A stretch of DNA of 49,865 bases from DATLAN01 sp035527455 (GTDB taxonomy: Bacteria; Planctomycetota; Planctomycetia; Pirellulales; Thermoguttaceae), in NCBI GenBank assembly GCA_035527455.1, contig DATLAN010000562.1, positions 1-49,865 of the forward strand, given 5' to 3'. Each line of letters opens with the position of its first letter. The first letter of the stretch is position 1. Positions 36,973-45,447 of this stretch are shown here, one piece after another. A program made the position numbers and the translations under genes. The notes below the pieces were generated by a model. The model worked only from the letters and a program-made list of their open reading frames with translations. It was not told the DNA's origin and ran no database searches.

Positions 36973-38022
36973 TTATATGTCGTCTTCACTGGATTCGAGG
37001 GTCGGGCGCCATTTTTCGAGATGTTCCAGGCAAATCAGCATTCCGTTGACCACGGCGGTCAGGGGCTCGGGGGCCACGCGGGCGGGCAGGCCGGTCTGCT
37101 CGGTGATGAATCGGTCGATCCCCCGCAGCAACGAAACGCCCCCGCAGAGCACCAGTCCGTCGGAAACCAAATCGGCCGCCAGATCGGGGCTGCAGCGGTC
37201 CAGCGTGGCCTTGATCGCTTCGATGATCTTCTGCAGCGGATCTTCCAGCGCCTGGCGAATCTCCTCGCTGGTCACGGTGGCCCGGCGAGGCAGCCCGCTG
37301 ATGGTGTCCACCCCGCTGACCTCGCGGACCTGCTCTTCTTCCAGCGGATAGGCGCTGCCGACGTCGATCCGCAGTCGTTCGGCGGCCGGCAGTCCGATCC
37401 GCAGGCTATAGTGGCGGCGGAGGTAATCGACGACGGCCCGGTCCATTTCGTCGCCGCCGGTGCGGATCGAGTCGGCGGCCACGGTGTCGGCCAGGCTGAT
37501 CACGGCCGTTTCGGTGGTGCCGCCGCCGATGTCGACGACCATGCTGGCCACCGGCTCGGCGATGGGCAGCCCGACGCCGATCGCCGCCGCCTTGGCTTCG
37601 CTCAGCAGCCAGACCTGCCGGGCGCCCGCTCGGTGCGTGCTGTTGAAGACGGCCCGCTTTTCGACCGCCGTGATGCAGCCGGGCACGGCGACCAGCACAC
37701 GGGGTTTGCGGCGGAAGCCGGGCGGCTGGGCCTTACGGAGAAAATAGCGGAGCATCGCCTCGCAGAGTTCGAAATCGGTGATCACGCCGTCGCGAATCGG
37801 GCGGACCACGGAGATCGACTCGGGCGTACGGCCCTGCATCTGCTTGGCCAGGTGTCCCACCGCACACCCGCCCGAGAGGATCCGCCCGGACTGCTGCTGC
37901 ACGGCGACCACCGAGGGCTCATCGAGAACGAGTCCCTCGCCGGCGATGCTGATCAGCGTGTTGGCCGTTCCCAGGTCAACCGCCAGATCGGAACTGAAGT
38001 AGTTCAGCAGACGTTGGAGCAT
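36973..38022 (-). CDS. mreB: Rod shape-determining protein MreB
   Basis: The 349-residue bacterial actin has the phosphate-1 loop FSSDLAVDLGTANTLI, the N-E/D-E-P-S-V-V-A motif (VLDEPSVVAV), VAVPGCIT, the phosphate-2 loop VVDIGGGTTETAV, and the adenosine loop L-C-G-G-V-S-L-L-R-G. It polymerises under the membrane and guides lateral wall synthesis. ATG 38022 lies inside the preceding small gene (47-bp overlap). It carries a longer C-terminal acidic end (ESSEDDI) than usual. Presence with PBP2 indicates a working elongasome. Confidence 0.97.
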   Translation of the reverse strand: MLQRLLNYFSSDLAVDLGTANTLISIAGEGLVLDEPSVVAVQQQSGRILSGGCAVGHLAKQMQGRTPESISVVRPIRDGVITDFELCEAMLRYFLRKAQPPGFRRKPRVLVAVPGCITAVEKRAVFNSTHRAGARQVWLLSEAKAAAIGVGLPIAEPVASMVVDIGGGTTETAVISLADTVAADSIRTGGDEMDRAVVDYLRRHYSLRIGLPAAERLRIDVGSAYPLEEEQVREVSGVDTISGLPRRATVTSEEIRQALEDPLQKIIEAIKATLDRCSPDLAADLVSDGLVLCGGVSLLRGIDRFITEQTGLPARVAPEPLTAVVNGMLICLEHLEKWRPTLESSEDDI

Positions 38023-38254
38023 CCGTGCTCTTTGTGGGTAGATCGTGACCGGCGACCATGGCCATCGCGACGTGGCGCCCGGCCGGGGCGAGCGACGCAT
38101 CTTGGAACTTGAACTCGTAAATGTTCATCAGGTCGTACAAGCGCCAGATCCCTATCACCAGGGCGATCAGCGCAACGATCAGCAGCATCGTGTAGACGTC
38201 GGCCCGGGGCTTCCGGTACGGTCCGCCGGTCTTAGTCGAGTTTCGTGGTGACAT
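37976..38254 (-). CDS. Small single-span membrane protein of the mre operon
   Basis: The 92-residue product has a basic N-terminus and one helix, MLLIVALIALVIGIWRLYDLM, followed by a polar tail. It overlaps the upstream coiled-coil gene by 23 bp and mreB by 47 bp, and both overlaps support cotranslation. It is far too short for MreD (normally about 160 aa, several helices), although its position invites the comparison. The tail that overlaps mreB may be under dual coding constraint. Confidence 0.7.
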   Translation of the reverse strand: MSPRNSTKTGGPYRKPRADVYTMLLIVALIALVIGIWRLYDLMNIYEFKFQDASLAPAGRHVAMAMVAGHDLPTKSTDAPTSAELLQFRSGG

Positions 38255-39098
38255 AGGCGGGCCTTGTGAGTTTGGTGGTCACGAAATCCCAGCGGCGGAC
38301 GGGGCTCTTGAGGTAGTTGGGATCGATCTTGCAGACCGACTCGTCCGCCTCGGTCTTGACCACCTGGACCTTGCCCACGTAGCTCGAACCGCTGCCGCCG
38401 GCACGGACGACGTCGAGCAAGTGCCCTTTCAACAGGCCGTCGTCGGTTCCCAGCGAGACAGTGATCAGATCGCCGCCGGTGGTGGAGAGCACGAGGCCGT
38501 CGATCCAGGGCGGACCGGGATAGAGTTCGGGCTCCGGCGCCAGGCCGAACTTGCGCAACACTTCGGTCGCTTTCCCCAGATCCTCGGCGGTTCGGACGTT
38601 CCGGTCTTCCAGCCGTTTTTGTTCGTTGATCAGGTTGTGCAAGTGGTCGGTCAGCAGGACCACCTGGTTGAAATGGCCGTCGCGCTCCTGTTGGGCCGTG
38701 ATCTTCTCTGTCCGCAAGGTATCGACTTGAGTGCGTAGCAGGTTGCTGCTCTCCTCGGCCGCGCGTGCCGCGACCATGTGCTCGCCGTTCTGCTTGACGA
38801 GATTGTCGTTCTCTTGTTGGAGTTGATCCACTTCTCCGGCAAGCCGGATCGTTTCGGTATCCAGCCGGGCCAAGGCCGCTTCGTAAGCGCTCTTCTCCTT
38901 CTTGATCTCGCTTTCCAGATTGTCCTTGTCGGTCTGGAGATTGTCGTTTTTCTCTTTCTCGACCGCCAGGTTGTTCTGTTCCTTTTCGGCCAGCTCTTTC
39001 CAGTTCTTGTGCGTGGCGAACACGTACACGGAGGCTGTACAGAAACCCACGCTCATGACGAGGATGAGCACGGTGAAGATTTTTCCTACGAGGTTCAT
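38232..39098 (-). CDS. Coiled-coil membrane protein, candidate divergent MreC
   Basis: The 288-residue protein has one N-terminal membrane helix (about 5-27), a long coiled coil (about 35-180; LESEIKKEKSAYEAALARLD and similar), then a beta-rich C-terminal domain beginning W-I-D-G-L-V-L with V-S-L-G-T-D-D-G-L-L-K-G-H. This is the layout of MreC (helix, coiled coil, beta barrels), but I see no clear MreC signature, so homology is an inference from architecture and position. ATG 39098 follows AGGAGAGG. A near-perfect promoter lies upstream. It heads the operon with the small membrane gene, mreB and PBP2. Confidence 0.75.
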   Translation of the reverse strand: MNLVGKIFTVLILVMSVGFCTASVYVFATHKNWKELAEKEQNNLAVEKEKNDNLQTDKDNLESEIKKEKSAYEAALARLDTETIRLAGEVDQLQQENDNLVKQNGEHMVAARAAEESSNLLRTQVDTLRTEKITAQQERDGHFNQVVLLTDHLHNLINEQKRLEDRNVRTAEDLGKATEVLRKFGLAPEPELYPGPPWIDGLVLSTTGGDLITVSLGTDDGLLKGHLLDVVRAGGSGSSYVGKVQVVKTEADESVCKIDPNYLKSPVRRWDFVTTKLTRPAYVTTKLD

Positions 39099-39428
39099 AT
39101 CCAGACCTCTCCTTTGACCGCTTGGCAGACGCCCGCCTCAGCGACTCTGTTCCGGAACTACAGACCGCCTCCGTTCGGCACTGTCCGTCACGCCAAGCCG
39201 GGGTCGGCCGAAACCATGAATGGGTTCTCGCAGACGATTGGCAGACCCGCGAAACTCTTCCGTTAGTATAACTTCGCCGAATTTCTCATGTCAATCAGAA
39301 TGCCCAGAATCCGCGGTTGGCGAGTTGCAGGCGCGTGAAGCGCACATTGCTACCCCCCCTCGAATGCACGGACACCGGACGACGGGCAAGAGCGTTAATC
39401 TATACGAGGTAGAGACTTACGTCGATTC
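39099..39428. other. Intergenic region, 330 bp
   Basis: Contains the mre-operon promoter; the ilvC end lies at the other border. No gene or repeat seen. Confidence 0.6.
39265..39294 (-). promoter_or_regulatory. Strong sigma70-type promoter of the mre-like operon
   Basis: Minus strand: perfect -35 TTGACA (39294-39289), 18-nt spacer, -10 TATACT (39270-39265). The leader to ATG 39098 is about 160 nt. Confidence 0.7.
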
Positions 39429-40433
39429 TCACACCTCTTTGGCGTTGATCCACGACATCAGCCGACGCAGGTGCCGGCCGACCTGCTCGACCTCGTGCCC
39501 CCGCTCCTGGCGACGCAGCGCCTTGAACTTCGGGGCGTTGGCCTTGTTTTCGAGGATCCACTCCCGGGCGAACTCGCCCTCCTGGATCTCCCGGAGAATC
39601 CGCTTCATTTCGGCCTTGGTCTCGTCGGTGATGATCCTCGGCCCGCGGGTGTAGTCGCCGTATTCGGCCGTGTTGGAGATGCTGTAGCGCATGTAGCTCA
39701 GGCCGCCTTGATAGATCAGGTCGACGATCAGCTTGACCTCGTGCAGACACTCGAAGTAGGCCATTTCGGGCTGATAGCCGGCCTCGACCAGCGTTTCGTA
39801 GCCGGCCTTGATCAGCGCGGTCAAGCCGCCGCAAAGCACGACCTGCTCGCCGAACAGATCGGTCTCGGTTTCTTCGGCGAAGGTGGTTTCGATCACGCCT
39901 GCCCGGGTGCCGCCGATCCCCTTGGCATAGGCCAGTCCGATCTGGCGCTCCTTGTCGCCGGCCCCTTCTCCCAGACCGATCAAGCAAGGCACGCCGGCCC
40001 CGCGCTCGTACTCCGAGCGAACCAGGTGGCCGGGCCCCTTGGGCGCCACGAGAATGGTCGCCACCCCCTTGGGGATGTCGAACTGGCCGAAATGGACGTT
40101 GAATCCGTGCGAGCACACCAGGATATTGCCCGGCGAGAGGTTCTCTCGGATTTGTGCCCGGAATACGTCCGCCTGCAATTCGTCGGGAAGCAGGATGGTG
40201 ATGATGTCTCCCCAGCGGGTGGCTTCGTCGGCCGCGAGGGGCTCGAAGCCGTCTTTGACCGCTTGCTCGTAGTTGGACGTGTCGGGCAACTCGGCGACCA
40301 TCACGTTGCAGCCGCTGTCGCGGAGGTTTTGGGCGTGTCCGTGGCCTTGCGATCCGTAGCCGAGAATGGCGATCTTCTTGTCCTTCAACAGCGCCAGGTC
40401 GGCGTCTTTGTCGTAATAGATTTTGGCCGGCAT
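39429..40433 (-). CDS. ilvC: Ketol-acid reductoisomerase (class I)
   Basis: It converts acetolactate or acetohydroxybutyrate to the dihydroxy acids of valine and isoleucine synthesis with NADPH and Mg. The 334-residue class I enzyme has GYGSQGHGHAQNLRDSG for cofactor binding, the H-G-F-N-V-H-F-G and A-P-K-G-P-G-H motifs, and metal ligands in EETETDLFGEQ and C-x-H-E-x-K. The loop after beta-2 (ELPDTSNYEQA) lacks the usual Arg-Ser-Ser pattern seen in many NADPH enzymes, so cofactor preference is open. ATG 40433 follows AGGAG. It is 52 bp after ilvN. Confidence 0.97.
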   Translation of the reverse strand: MPAKIYYDKDADLALLKDKKIAILGYGSQGHGHAQNLRDSGCNVMVAELPDTSNYEQAVKDGFEPLAADEATRWGDIITILLPDELQADVFRAQIRENLSPGNILVCSHGFNVHFGQFDIPKGVATILVAPKGPGHLVRSEYERGAGVPCLIGLGEGAGDKERQIGLAYAKGIGGTRAGVIETTFAEETETDLFGEQVVLCGGLTALIKAGYETLVEAGYQPEMAYFECLHEVKLIVDLIYQGGLSYMRYSISNTAEYGDYTRGPRIITDETKAEMKRILREIQEGEFAREWILENKANAPKFKALRRQERGHEVEQVGRHLRRLMSWINAKEV

Positions 40434-40452
40434 GATCCACGTACTCCTAGAG

Positions 40453-40484
40453 GATTTCAGATTTCGGATTTCGAATTTTCGGGT
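40453..40484. repeat. GATTTC(A/G) short tandem repeat between ilvN and ilvC
   Basis: Four units of (G/A)ATTTC(A/G) follow directly after the ilvN stop (40486-40488). Confidence 0.8.
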
Positions 40485-40485
40485 T

Positions 40486-40974
40486 TCACTCGTCCCCCTT
40501 TTCCCCCCGAACCATGGCGATCCGGCCGGTACGGGCCAGCTCGATGATACCGAAAGGCCGCATCAGTTCGATGAACGCTTCGATCTTCTTTTCCTGCCCG
40601 GAAATCTCGACCATCACCATTTCGGGGGCCACGTCGACGATCCGCGCGCGGAAGATGTCGGCCAGCTCGCGGATTTCGCTGCGTCGGCCTGCCGGAGCAG
40701 CGACCTTCAGCAGCATGAGGTCTCGCTCGACGTAATTCTGCGAACTGATGTCGTCGACGCGGACCACGGTAACGATCTTTTCGAGCTGCTTGCGGACCTG
40801 CTCCAACACGCTGTCGTCGCCGACGACAACGAAGGTCATTCTCGATAAATGAGGGGTCTCGGTCTCCCCGACAGCCAGGCTGTCGATGTTGTAGCCACGC
40901 GAGGCCAGCATTCCGGAGATATGCGACAGCACCCCCGGCACGTTCTGGACCAGAGCCGACAGTAGATGGCGCAT
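40486..40974 (-). CDS. ilvN: Acetolactate synthase small (regulatory) subunit
   Basis: The 162-residue protein has the ACT domain start H-x-L-S-A-L-V-Q-N-x-P-G-V-L, G-M-L-A-S-R-G-Y-N-I-D-S-L-A-V-G, and the conserved L-E-K-I-V-x-V and E-R-D-L-M-L-L-K-V of IlvN/IlvH. It binds valine and regulates the catalytic subunit, which is not in the window. ATG 40974 follows GGGAG. It is the first gene of ilvN-ilvC. Confidence 0.97.
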   Translation of the reverse strand: MRHLLSALVQNVPGVLSHISGMLASRGYNIDSLAVGETETPHLSRMTFVVVGDDSVLEQVRKQLEKIVTVVRVDDISSQNYVERDLMLLKVAAPAGRRSEIRELADIFRARIVDVAPEMVMVEISGQEKKIEAFIELMRPFGIIELARTGRIAMVRGEKGDE

Positions 40975-41283
40975 GACACACTCCCAAAAGCTGCGAAACG
41001 GGCATGATAACCCCCTTTTGCGGTTTGGACAAGGGGCCGGGGTAAAGTGGGCATCGCTTGGGCGACTGTCAAGATGGGCGATTTGAGGGCAGTTTATGTA
41101 TATTTCCGGTTCTACGGGCTTTGCGGGGTTGACTGAATGTGCGGCCTGGAACGCTCCGATGTGTTGTAGTGATTGACGGAGTCATGCGAGACGCCTCCGC
41201 TGGCACGCCCCGCTTCGGCCAGGGAAGACTGCCCCGCTTCGGCCAGGGAAGACTGCCCCACTTCGGAAAATGGAGAGTGGAAG
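40975..41283. other. Divergent intergenic region, 309 bp
   Basis: Holds the ilvN promoter and, on the other side, a 24-bp direct duplication (GGCCAGGGAAGACTGCCCC...) at about 41217-41264 in the porin leader. No leader peptide with branched-chain residues was evident. Confidence 0.6.
41004..41032 (-). promoter_or_regulatory. Candidate promoter of ilvN-ilvC
   Basis: Minus strand: -35 TTGTCC (41032-41027), 17-nt spacer, -10 TATCAT (41009-41004), 30 nt before the ATG. Confidence 0.5.
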
Positions 41284-42801
41284 ATGAAGAATCGGCCATG
41301 GAAGTTGTTGGCGATGGTCGCCGTGTCGAGCCTGCTATGCGGCGGCACGGCTCCAGCCCAGATCGCTTCAACCAGCACGACCCGTACGCCGGCCGACGCA
41401 GCCGGTATGCGGCCTTCCGCAACGGGCGCGGCCTACGTCGACAACGCCGTCTACCAAGATGAGGGACGGACGCCCTTCGAGGAAGAACCTACGGAAGCGC
41501 CCACTCCCGGCGAAGCCACCGTCATATCGCCGCCGGAGGGTGTCTACGACGCTGGTCCGCCCGACCCGTTCGGTTCGAGTTTCGCCGGCGACTACGACGG
41601 CGCAGCCGGATTTTCCGACGCGTGCGACGCGGGTAGCTGCCGGCCACGCGGGAACTGCGGGCTTGGCTCGAGCAAGCGATCGTTCACCGTCGGTGCCTGG
41701 ATCGAACAGGGCATAACCACCAAGGCCGCGCCGACTCCCGATCGTTTCAACGGACCGGTTACCTTCAACGACCGCGACGGCGAGTGGCAAGGGAACCAGA
41801 TTTGGGTATTCGCCGAGGAAGCCGTCGACAACAACGGCTGCGGCTGGGACGTCGGCGGCCGAGTCGATTTCTTCTACGGAACCGACGCCCGGTTCACGCA
41901 AGCCCGCGGGCTGGAGCAACGCGGCGACGGTTCCGACAAGTGGAATTCGGAGAGGTTCTACGGAATCTCGCTACCCCAGGCGTACATGGACGTCGCCTAC
42001 AACGACTTGACGGTGCGGATGGGGCGCTTTTTCACGACCATCGGGTATGAGACCATTCCCGCTCCGGAGAATTTCTTCTACTCGCACGCCTACGTCATGC
42101 AATACGGCGAGCCGTTCACGCACACCGGCCTGCTGGCCACGTACCGGCTCAATAGCCACACGTGCATCAGCGGCGGGTTCGATCGGGGATGGAACAACTG
42201 GGAAGACAACAACGACGATCTTTCGTTCCTCGGCGGAATGGCTTCGACCAGCCACGACGGGCGGACCACGCTGGGTTACTCCATTTCCGTGGGCCGCTAC
42301 GACGACGCGGGCGAACACACGCGCAGCCTCAGCAGCATCGTGTTCACGCGCCAGGTTACCGACCGGTTGATGTACGTGCTGCAGCACGACTACGGGGTCG
42401 ACCGCGGCGGCGGTTTTGGCGGTCAAGCCCGTGCCGTCCCCAGTGCCGAGTGGTACGGCCTGAATCAGTACCTGATCTACGAGTTGAACCCGTGCTGGAG
42501 CTTCGGCGCGCGGCTGGAGTGGTTCCGCGACGACGACGGGGCTCGCGTAGGCGGCCTGGGATCACCGCACGGTTGGACGCTGGGCCCGAATCAGGCGTTG
42601 GATGAACAAGGCTTCGCCGGCAACTTCTACGAAGTCACGTTGGGGCTGAACTGGAGACCGACCGAGAAGATCGTCGTGCGTCCCGAGTGCCGCTGGGACT
42701 GGTACCAGGGCCTGACGGACGCCAACGGCCGGTTGCCTTTCGATTCCGGCACCCGCGACAGCCAATTCACCTTCGGGACCGATCTGATCGTCGTCTTCTG
42801 A
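41284..42801 (+). CDS. BBP2-like outer-membrane porin
   Basis: The 505-residue product from ATG 41284 has a Sec signal (LLAMVAVSSLLCGGTAPAQ), a low-complexity Pro/Thr/Asp-rich region to about residue 110, and a C-terminal domain of alternating aromatic strands typical of the putative beta-barrel porin-2 (OmpL-like) family of planctomycetes: GAWIEQGITTKAA, an N-Q-I-W-V-F strand, LTVRMGRFFTTIGYE and a last strand ending in Phe. It carries a short Cys cluster (DACDAGSCRPRGNCG) before the barrel, a likely disulfide site. A rho-independent terminator follows. Confidence 0.9.
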   Translation: MKNRPWKLLAMVAVSSLLCGGTAPAQIASTSTTRTPADAAGMRPSATGAAYVDNAVYQDEGRTPFEEEPTEAPTPGEATVISPPEGVYDAGPPDPFGSSFAGDYDGAAGFSDACDAGSCRPRGNCGLGSSKRSFTVGAWIEQGITTKAAPTPDRFNGPVTFNDRDGEWQGNQIWVFAEEAVDNNGCGWDVGGRVDFFYGTDARFTQARGLEQRGDGSDKWNSERFYGISLPQAYMDVAYNDLTVRMGRFFTTIGYETIPAPENFFYSHAYVMQYGEPFTHTGLLATYRLNSHTCISGGFDRGWNNWEDNNDDLSFLGGMASTSHDGRTTLGYSISVGRYDDAGEHTRSLSSIVFTRQVTDRLMYVLQHDYGVDRGGGFGGQARAVPSAEWYGLNQYLIYELNPCWSFGARLEWFRDDDGARVGGLGSPHGWTLGPNQALDEQGFAGNFYEVTLGLNWRPTEKIVVRPECRWDWYQGLTDANGRLPFDSGTRDSQFTFGTDLIVVF

Positions 42802-42821
42802 TCTTCCCGAGAAGGCGGCCG

Positions 42822-42864
42822 GCCGACGCCGTCAGTGCCGGCCGCTGGCGTCGGCGGCGTTTTT
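42822..42864 (+). terminator. Rho-independent terminator of the porin gene
   Basis: Stem GCCGACGCC (42822-42830) pairs with GGCGTCGGC (42847-42855), a 16-nt loop, then GGCG and five T. Confidence 0.85.
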
Positions 42865-42880
42865 GTTATCCCGCGGTTAG

Positions 42881-43010
42881 CCGGGATTATTCATAGGCTT
42901 GTAGCTACGTTCGCCAGAACGTGGAGCGTGCCCAAGGGCTACGACCACGTTCTGGCGAACGTGGCTACGACAGTGTGTCACGCAATTCCAGGGCTTATGA
43001 ATAATCCCGG
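42881..43010. repeat. Nested inverted repeat (family F)
   Basis: Outer arms CCGGGATTATTCATA (42881-42895) and complement (42996-43010); inner arms 42901-42924 (GTAGCTACGTTCGCCAGAAC...) and 42945-42968. It runs to the stop codon of the next gene (43011). Confidence 0.9.
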
Positions 43011-43910
43011 TCAGAGTTCATCCCGCAGCTTCGCGATCCTCAACTCCAATTGCTCTTGCTGGTCTTTCGCCTTGATCTGCTTGGCAACTTCGTTGGCTTT
43101 CGCCAACACCTCTTTGGCCTTCGTCTTGAGGTCGGCCTTGGCGAATTGCTCGGCGACGTCGGTCAGCGTGTAGGCGTGCTTGTAGGGATCCGCGATCTTC
43201 TGGGCGACCTCCAAGGCGGAATCGAACGTCTCCGAGGCGGGCTTTTCCTTTCCCATGGCGTGCTGTCTGGCCGCCAGATTGGTGAAGGCTTTGCACTGCT
43301 CTTGCGGGTCCTCGATCGTTTCGGCCAGCCCCATGGCTTCCTTGATCACGCTGTCGGCGTCCGCCTCCTGCTGAATCTGATGGTAGCTCTCGGCGACCGC
43401 GGCGAGCACGAGGATCCTGCCCGACATGTCGTCCAGTTGGGCGGCCATCCGCTTGGCCGCCCGGAGCGTTTGGGCGGCTTTCTCGGCGTCGTCCGTCGCA
43501 CCCTGCACACGGCCCACCCTGGCCAACGTTCGGGCTTTGGTTTCGACGTCCTCGATGCTCTCCGCCGCTTCCAGGGCGGCCTTGGCGGCCTTTCGGCCTT
43601 CCGCGCGATTGTCCATCTCGGCCTGGGCCAAGGCCAATTGAAGATAGACCCCGGCGCGGGCAGCCGGATCTTCGACCTCGGCACACGCGGCCAGCGCCGC
43701 CTTCATGGTGCTCTCGGCGCCGGCCAGGTCCCGCTCCTGGGCCTGTTCCTTGGCGATCCGGATCAGTTGCTGCGCCCGCGCGTCGGGCGAGCCGAGCCTC
43801 TTGGCCTTGTCGATTCTCTCTTGAATCGAGGGCTCCGAGGGACCGCCGCAGCCGGCCGGGAACAGCAAGCAGACAGCTACCCAGCAGAACAGCGAAAAAC
43901 GACGTGACAT
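43011..43910 (-). CDS. TPR-like lipoprotein
   Basis: The 299-residue product has a lipoprotein signal (P-A-G-C, Cys21) and then helical repeats of about 35-38 residues with the TPR-like pattern L-x-x-I-A-x-x-Q-A-x-x-x-x-x-x-G/A (for example QLIRIAKEQAQERDLAGAES, then L-A-R-V-G-R-V-Q, L-A-A-V-A-E-S-Y). Probably a periplasmic scaffold. ATG 43910 follows AGAGG. It lies 38 bp after dapL on the same strand, so cotranscription is likely. Confidence 0.88.
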   Translation of the reverse strand: MSRRFSLFCWVAVCLLFPAGCGGPSEPSIQERIDKAKRLGSPDARAQQLIRIAKEQAQERDLAGAESTMKAALAACAEVEDPAARAGVYLQLALAQAEMDNRAEGRKAAKAALEAAESIEDVETKARTLARVGRVQGATDDAEKAAQTLRAAKRMAAQLDDMSGRILVLAAVAESYHQIQQEADADSVIKEAMGLAETIEDPQEQCKAFTNLAARQHAMGKEKPASETFDSALEVAQKIADPYKHAYTLTDVAEQFAKADLKTKAKEVLAKANEVAKQIKAKDQQEQLELRIAKLRDEL

Positions 43911-43948
43911 GAATCGCACCTCTTCTCCAATCATAGGTTTTCCGGCGG

Positions 43949-45181
43949 TCAGAAGACCAGTCGGATCTGCTTCAGCCGCTTTTCGGTTTCAACCATCAGG
44001 GCGTCTTCGGCCGCTTCGTCGGCTGCCTCGTATGTCGCCGAAAACCGCAAGTAGGCCCCCGCGTCGTCCCAAGGCACCGTACAAATCGAGTGCTCGGTGA
44101 TCAGGTACTGACTGGCTGCCTCGGCCGAGTCGAAAGCCGGGCCTCCCGTCACCCCCTTGGGACTGCGCGTATAGAGGAAATAGGATCCGCCCGGCATCCG
44201 GCAGTCGAATCCGCACCGGGAAAGCACGTCGACCAGCTTTTTCAGCCGGCGGTGGTATTTCCGCCGGATCTGTTGCGGGATCTGCGGATCGTCCAACGCC
44301 GCGGCGGCCGCCTTCTGCACGGCGATGAACTGGCCCGAGTCGCAGTTGTCCTTCACGTCGGCCAGCGCCCTGACCAGCCGCTCGTGTCCGCAAACCCAGC
44401 CCATCCGCCAGCCGATCATGTTCCAGCCCTTCGAAAGCGAATGGACTTCCATGCCCACCTCCCGCGCCCCGGGCACTTGCAGGAAGCTCAGCGGCGGACC
44501 GTCGAACGTGAGCATCACGTGGGCCGCGTCCTGCACCACGACCACCCGGTTTTCCAAGGCAAATTCGATCACGCGGCGGTAGAAGTCCCGCGTGGCAACC
44601 CTGCCCGTGGGACTGTTCGGGTAGTTGATCACCAGCAGCTTGGCCCGGCGCCGGATTTCCGCGGGAATGGAATCCAGATCGGGCAGGAAATCGTTCTCGG
44701 CCGACAACGGCAGTCGATGGACCTCGCCTCCGTAGTACTTCGTGTGCGTTCCGGCGACCGGATAGCCGGGCGTGGTCATCAGCGTCACGTCGCCCGGGTC
44801 GATCAGCACGGCCGGCAACATGGCCAACGCGGTCTTCGAGCCGATGCAGTGGTTGATTTCGGTGGCCGGATCGAGCCGCACGTCGAACTCGCGGGCCATG
44901 AATCGGGCAACCGCCTCCTTGAACTCGGCGATCCCGTTGTCCGCGTAGCCCCGGTTTTCCGGCCGGTTGATCTCCTCGGCCATCACCCGGCGGACCGATT
45001 CGGGGGCCATCTCGTCGTTCTCGCCGATCCCGAAATCGACCAGCGACCGATGGGGGTACTCGGCCAGTGCCTTGCGCTTCGCCCGCTTGATCTTCTCGAA
45101 CTTGTAGATCTCCGCACCTTTGCCGTAGCTCATACCACCGATTCGTTGGGCGAAGAGCTGCTGAAAATAAGGGTGGCTCAT
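43949..45181 (-). CDS. dapL: LL-diaminopimelate aminotransferase
   Basis: It converts tetrahydrodipicolinate to LL-diaminopimelate in the one-step route to meso-DAP and lysine. The 410-residue class I/II aminotransferase has the GIGENDEMAP start typical of the DapL group (usually G-I-G-D), the G-Y-A-D-N-G-I-x-E-F segment, INYPNSPTG, QDAAHVMLTF, the PLP lysine K251 in HSLSKGWNMIGWRMGW, and an Arg near the end for the carboxylate. Assignment to DapL rather than another aspartate-family aminotransferase rests on these blocks. No strong ribosome site precedes ATG 45181. Confidence 0.85.
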   Translation of the reverse strand: MSHPYFQQLFAQRIGGMSYGKGAEIYKFEKIKRAKRKALAEYPHRSLVDFGIGENDEMAPESVRRVMAEEINRPENRGYADNGIAEFKEAVARFMAREFDVRLDPATEINHCIGSKTALAMLPAVLIDPGDVTLMTTPGYPVAGTHTKYYGGEVHRLPLSAENDFLPDLDSIPAEIRRRAKLLVINYPNSPTGRVATRDFYRRVIEFALENRVVVVQDAAHVMLTFDGPPLSFLQVPGAREVGMEVHSLSKGWNMIGWRMGWVCGHERLVRALADVKDNCDSGQFIAVQKAAAAALDDPQIPQQIRRKYHRRLKKLVDVLSRCGFDCRMPGGSYFLYTRSPKGVTGGPAFDSAEAASQYLITEHSICTVPWDDAGAYLRFSATYEAADEAAEDALMVETEKRLKQIRLVF

Positions 45182-45275
45182 GGCTCGCTAGTTGGGATTG
45201 GGGCGTTTGGGGGAGGACCATGGTGAGTGTAACGGACCAGCCGGGCGAGAAAAAGGGGGCGGATTCCATCCCCGA

Positions 45276-45305
45276 TTGGTACTCGCCAAATCGTCGGGCT
45301 ATAAT
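45276..45305 (+). promoter_or_regulatory. Candidate promoter of the DUF1080 gene
   Basis: -35 TTGGTA (45276-45281), 18-nt spacer, perfect -10 TATAAT (45300-45305). The leader of about 140 nt contains the family E inverted repeat. Confidence 0.55.
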
Positions 45306-45330
45306 GGCGCGCCCTGCTGGACAATAGACG

Positions 45331-45408
45331 GTAGCCGGATTCGCAAGAATTCGGACCCTTTCGCATGAGGTCGGGCAACGGCCGAATTCTTGCGAATCCG
45401 GCTTCTAC
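45331..45408. repeat. Inverted repeat family E (copy 2)
   Basis: Arms 45331-45354 (GTAGCCGGATTCGCAAGAAT...) and 45382-45408, the right arm with a 3-bp insertion. Same core (GAATTCGCAAGAATTC-like) as 29095-29243. Confidence 0.85.
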
Positions 45409-45447
45409 AGAATCCCCTGTTTTCTCGAACCGATGGAGGAGAAGTCG

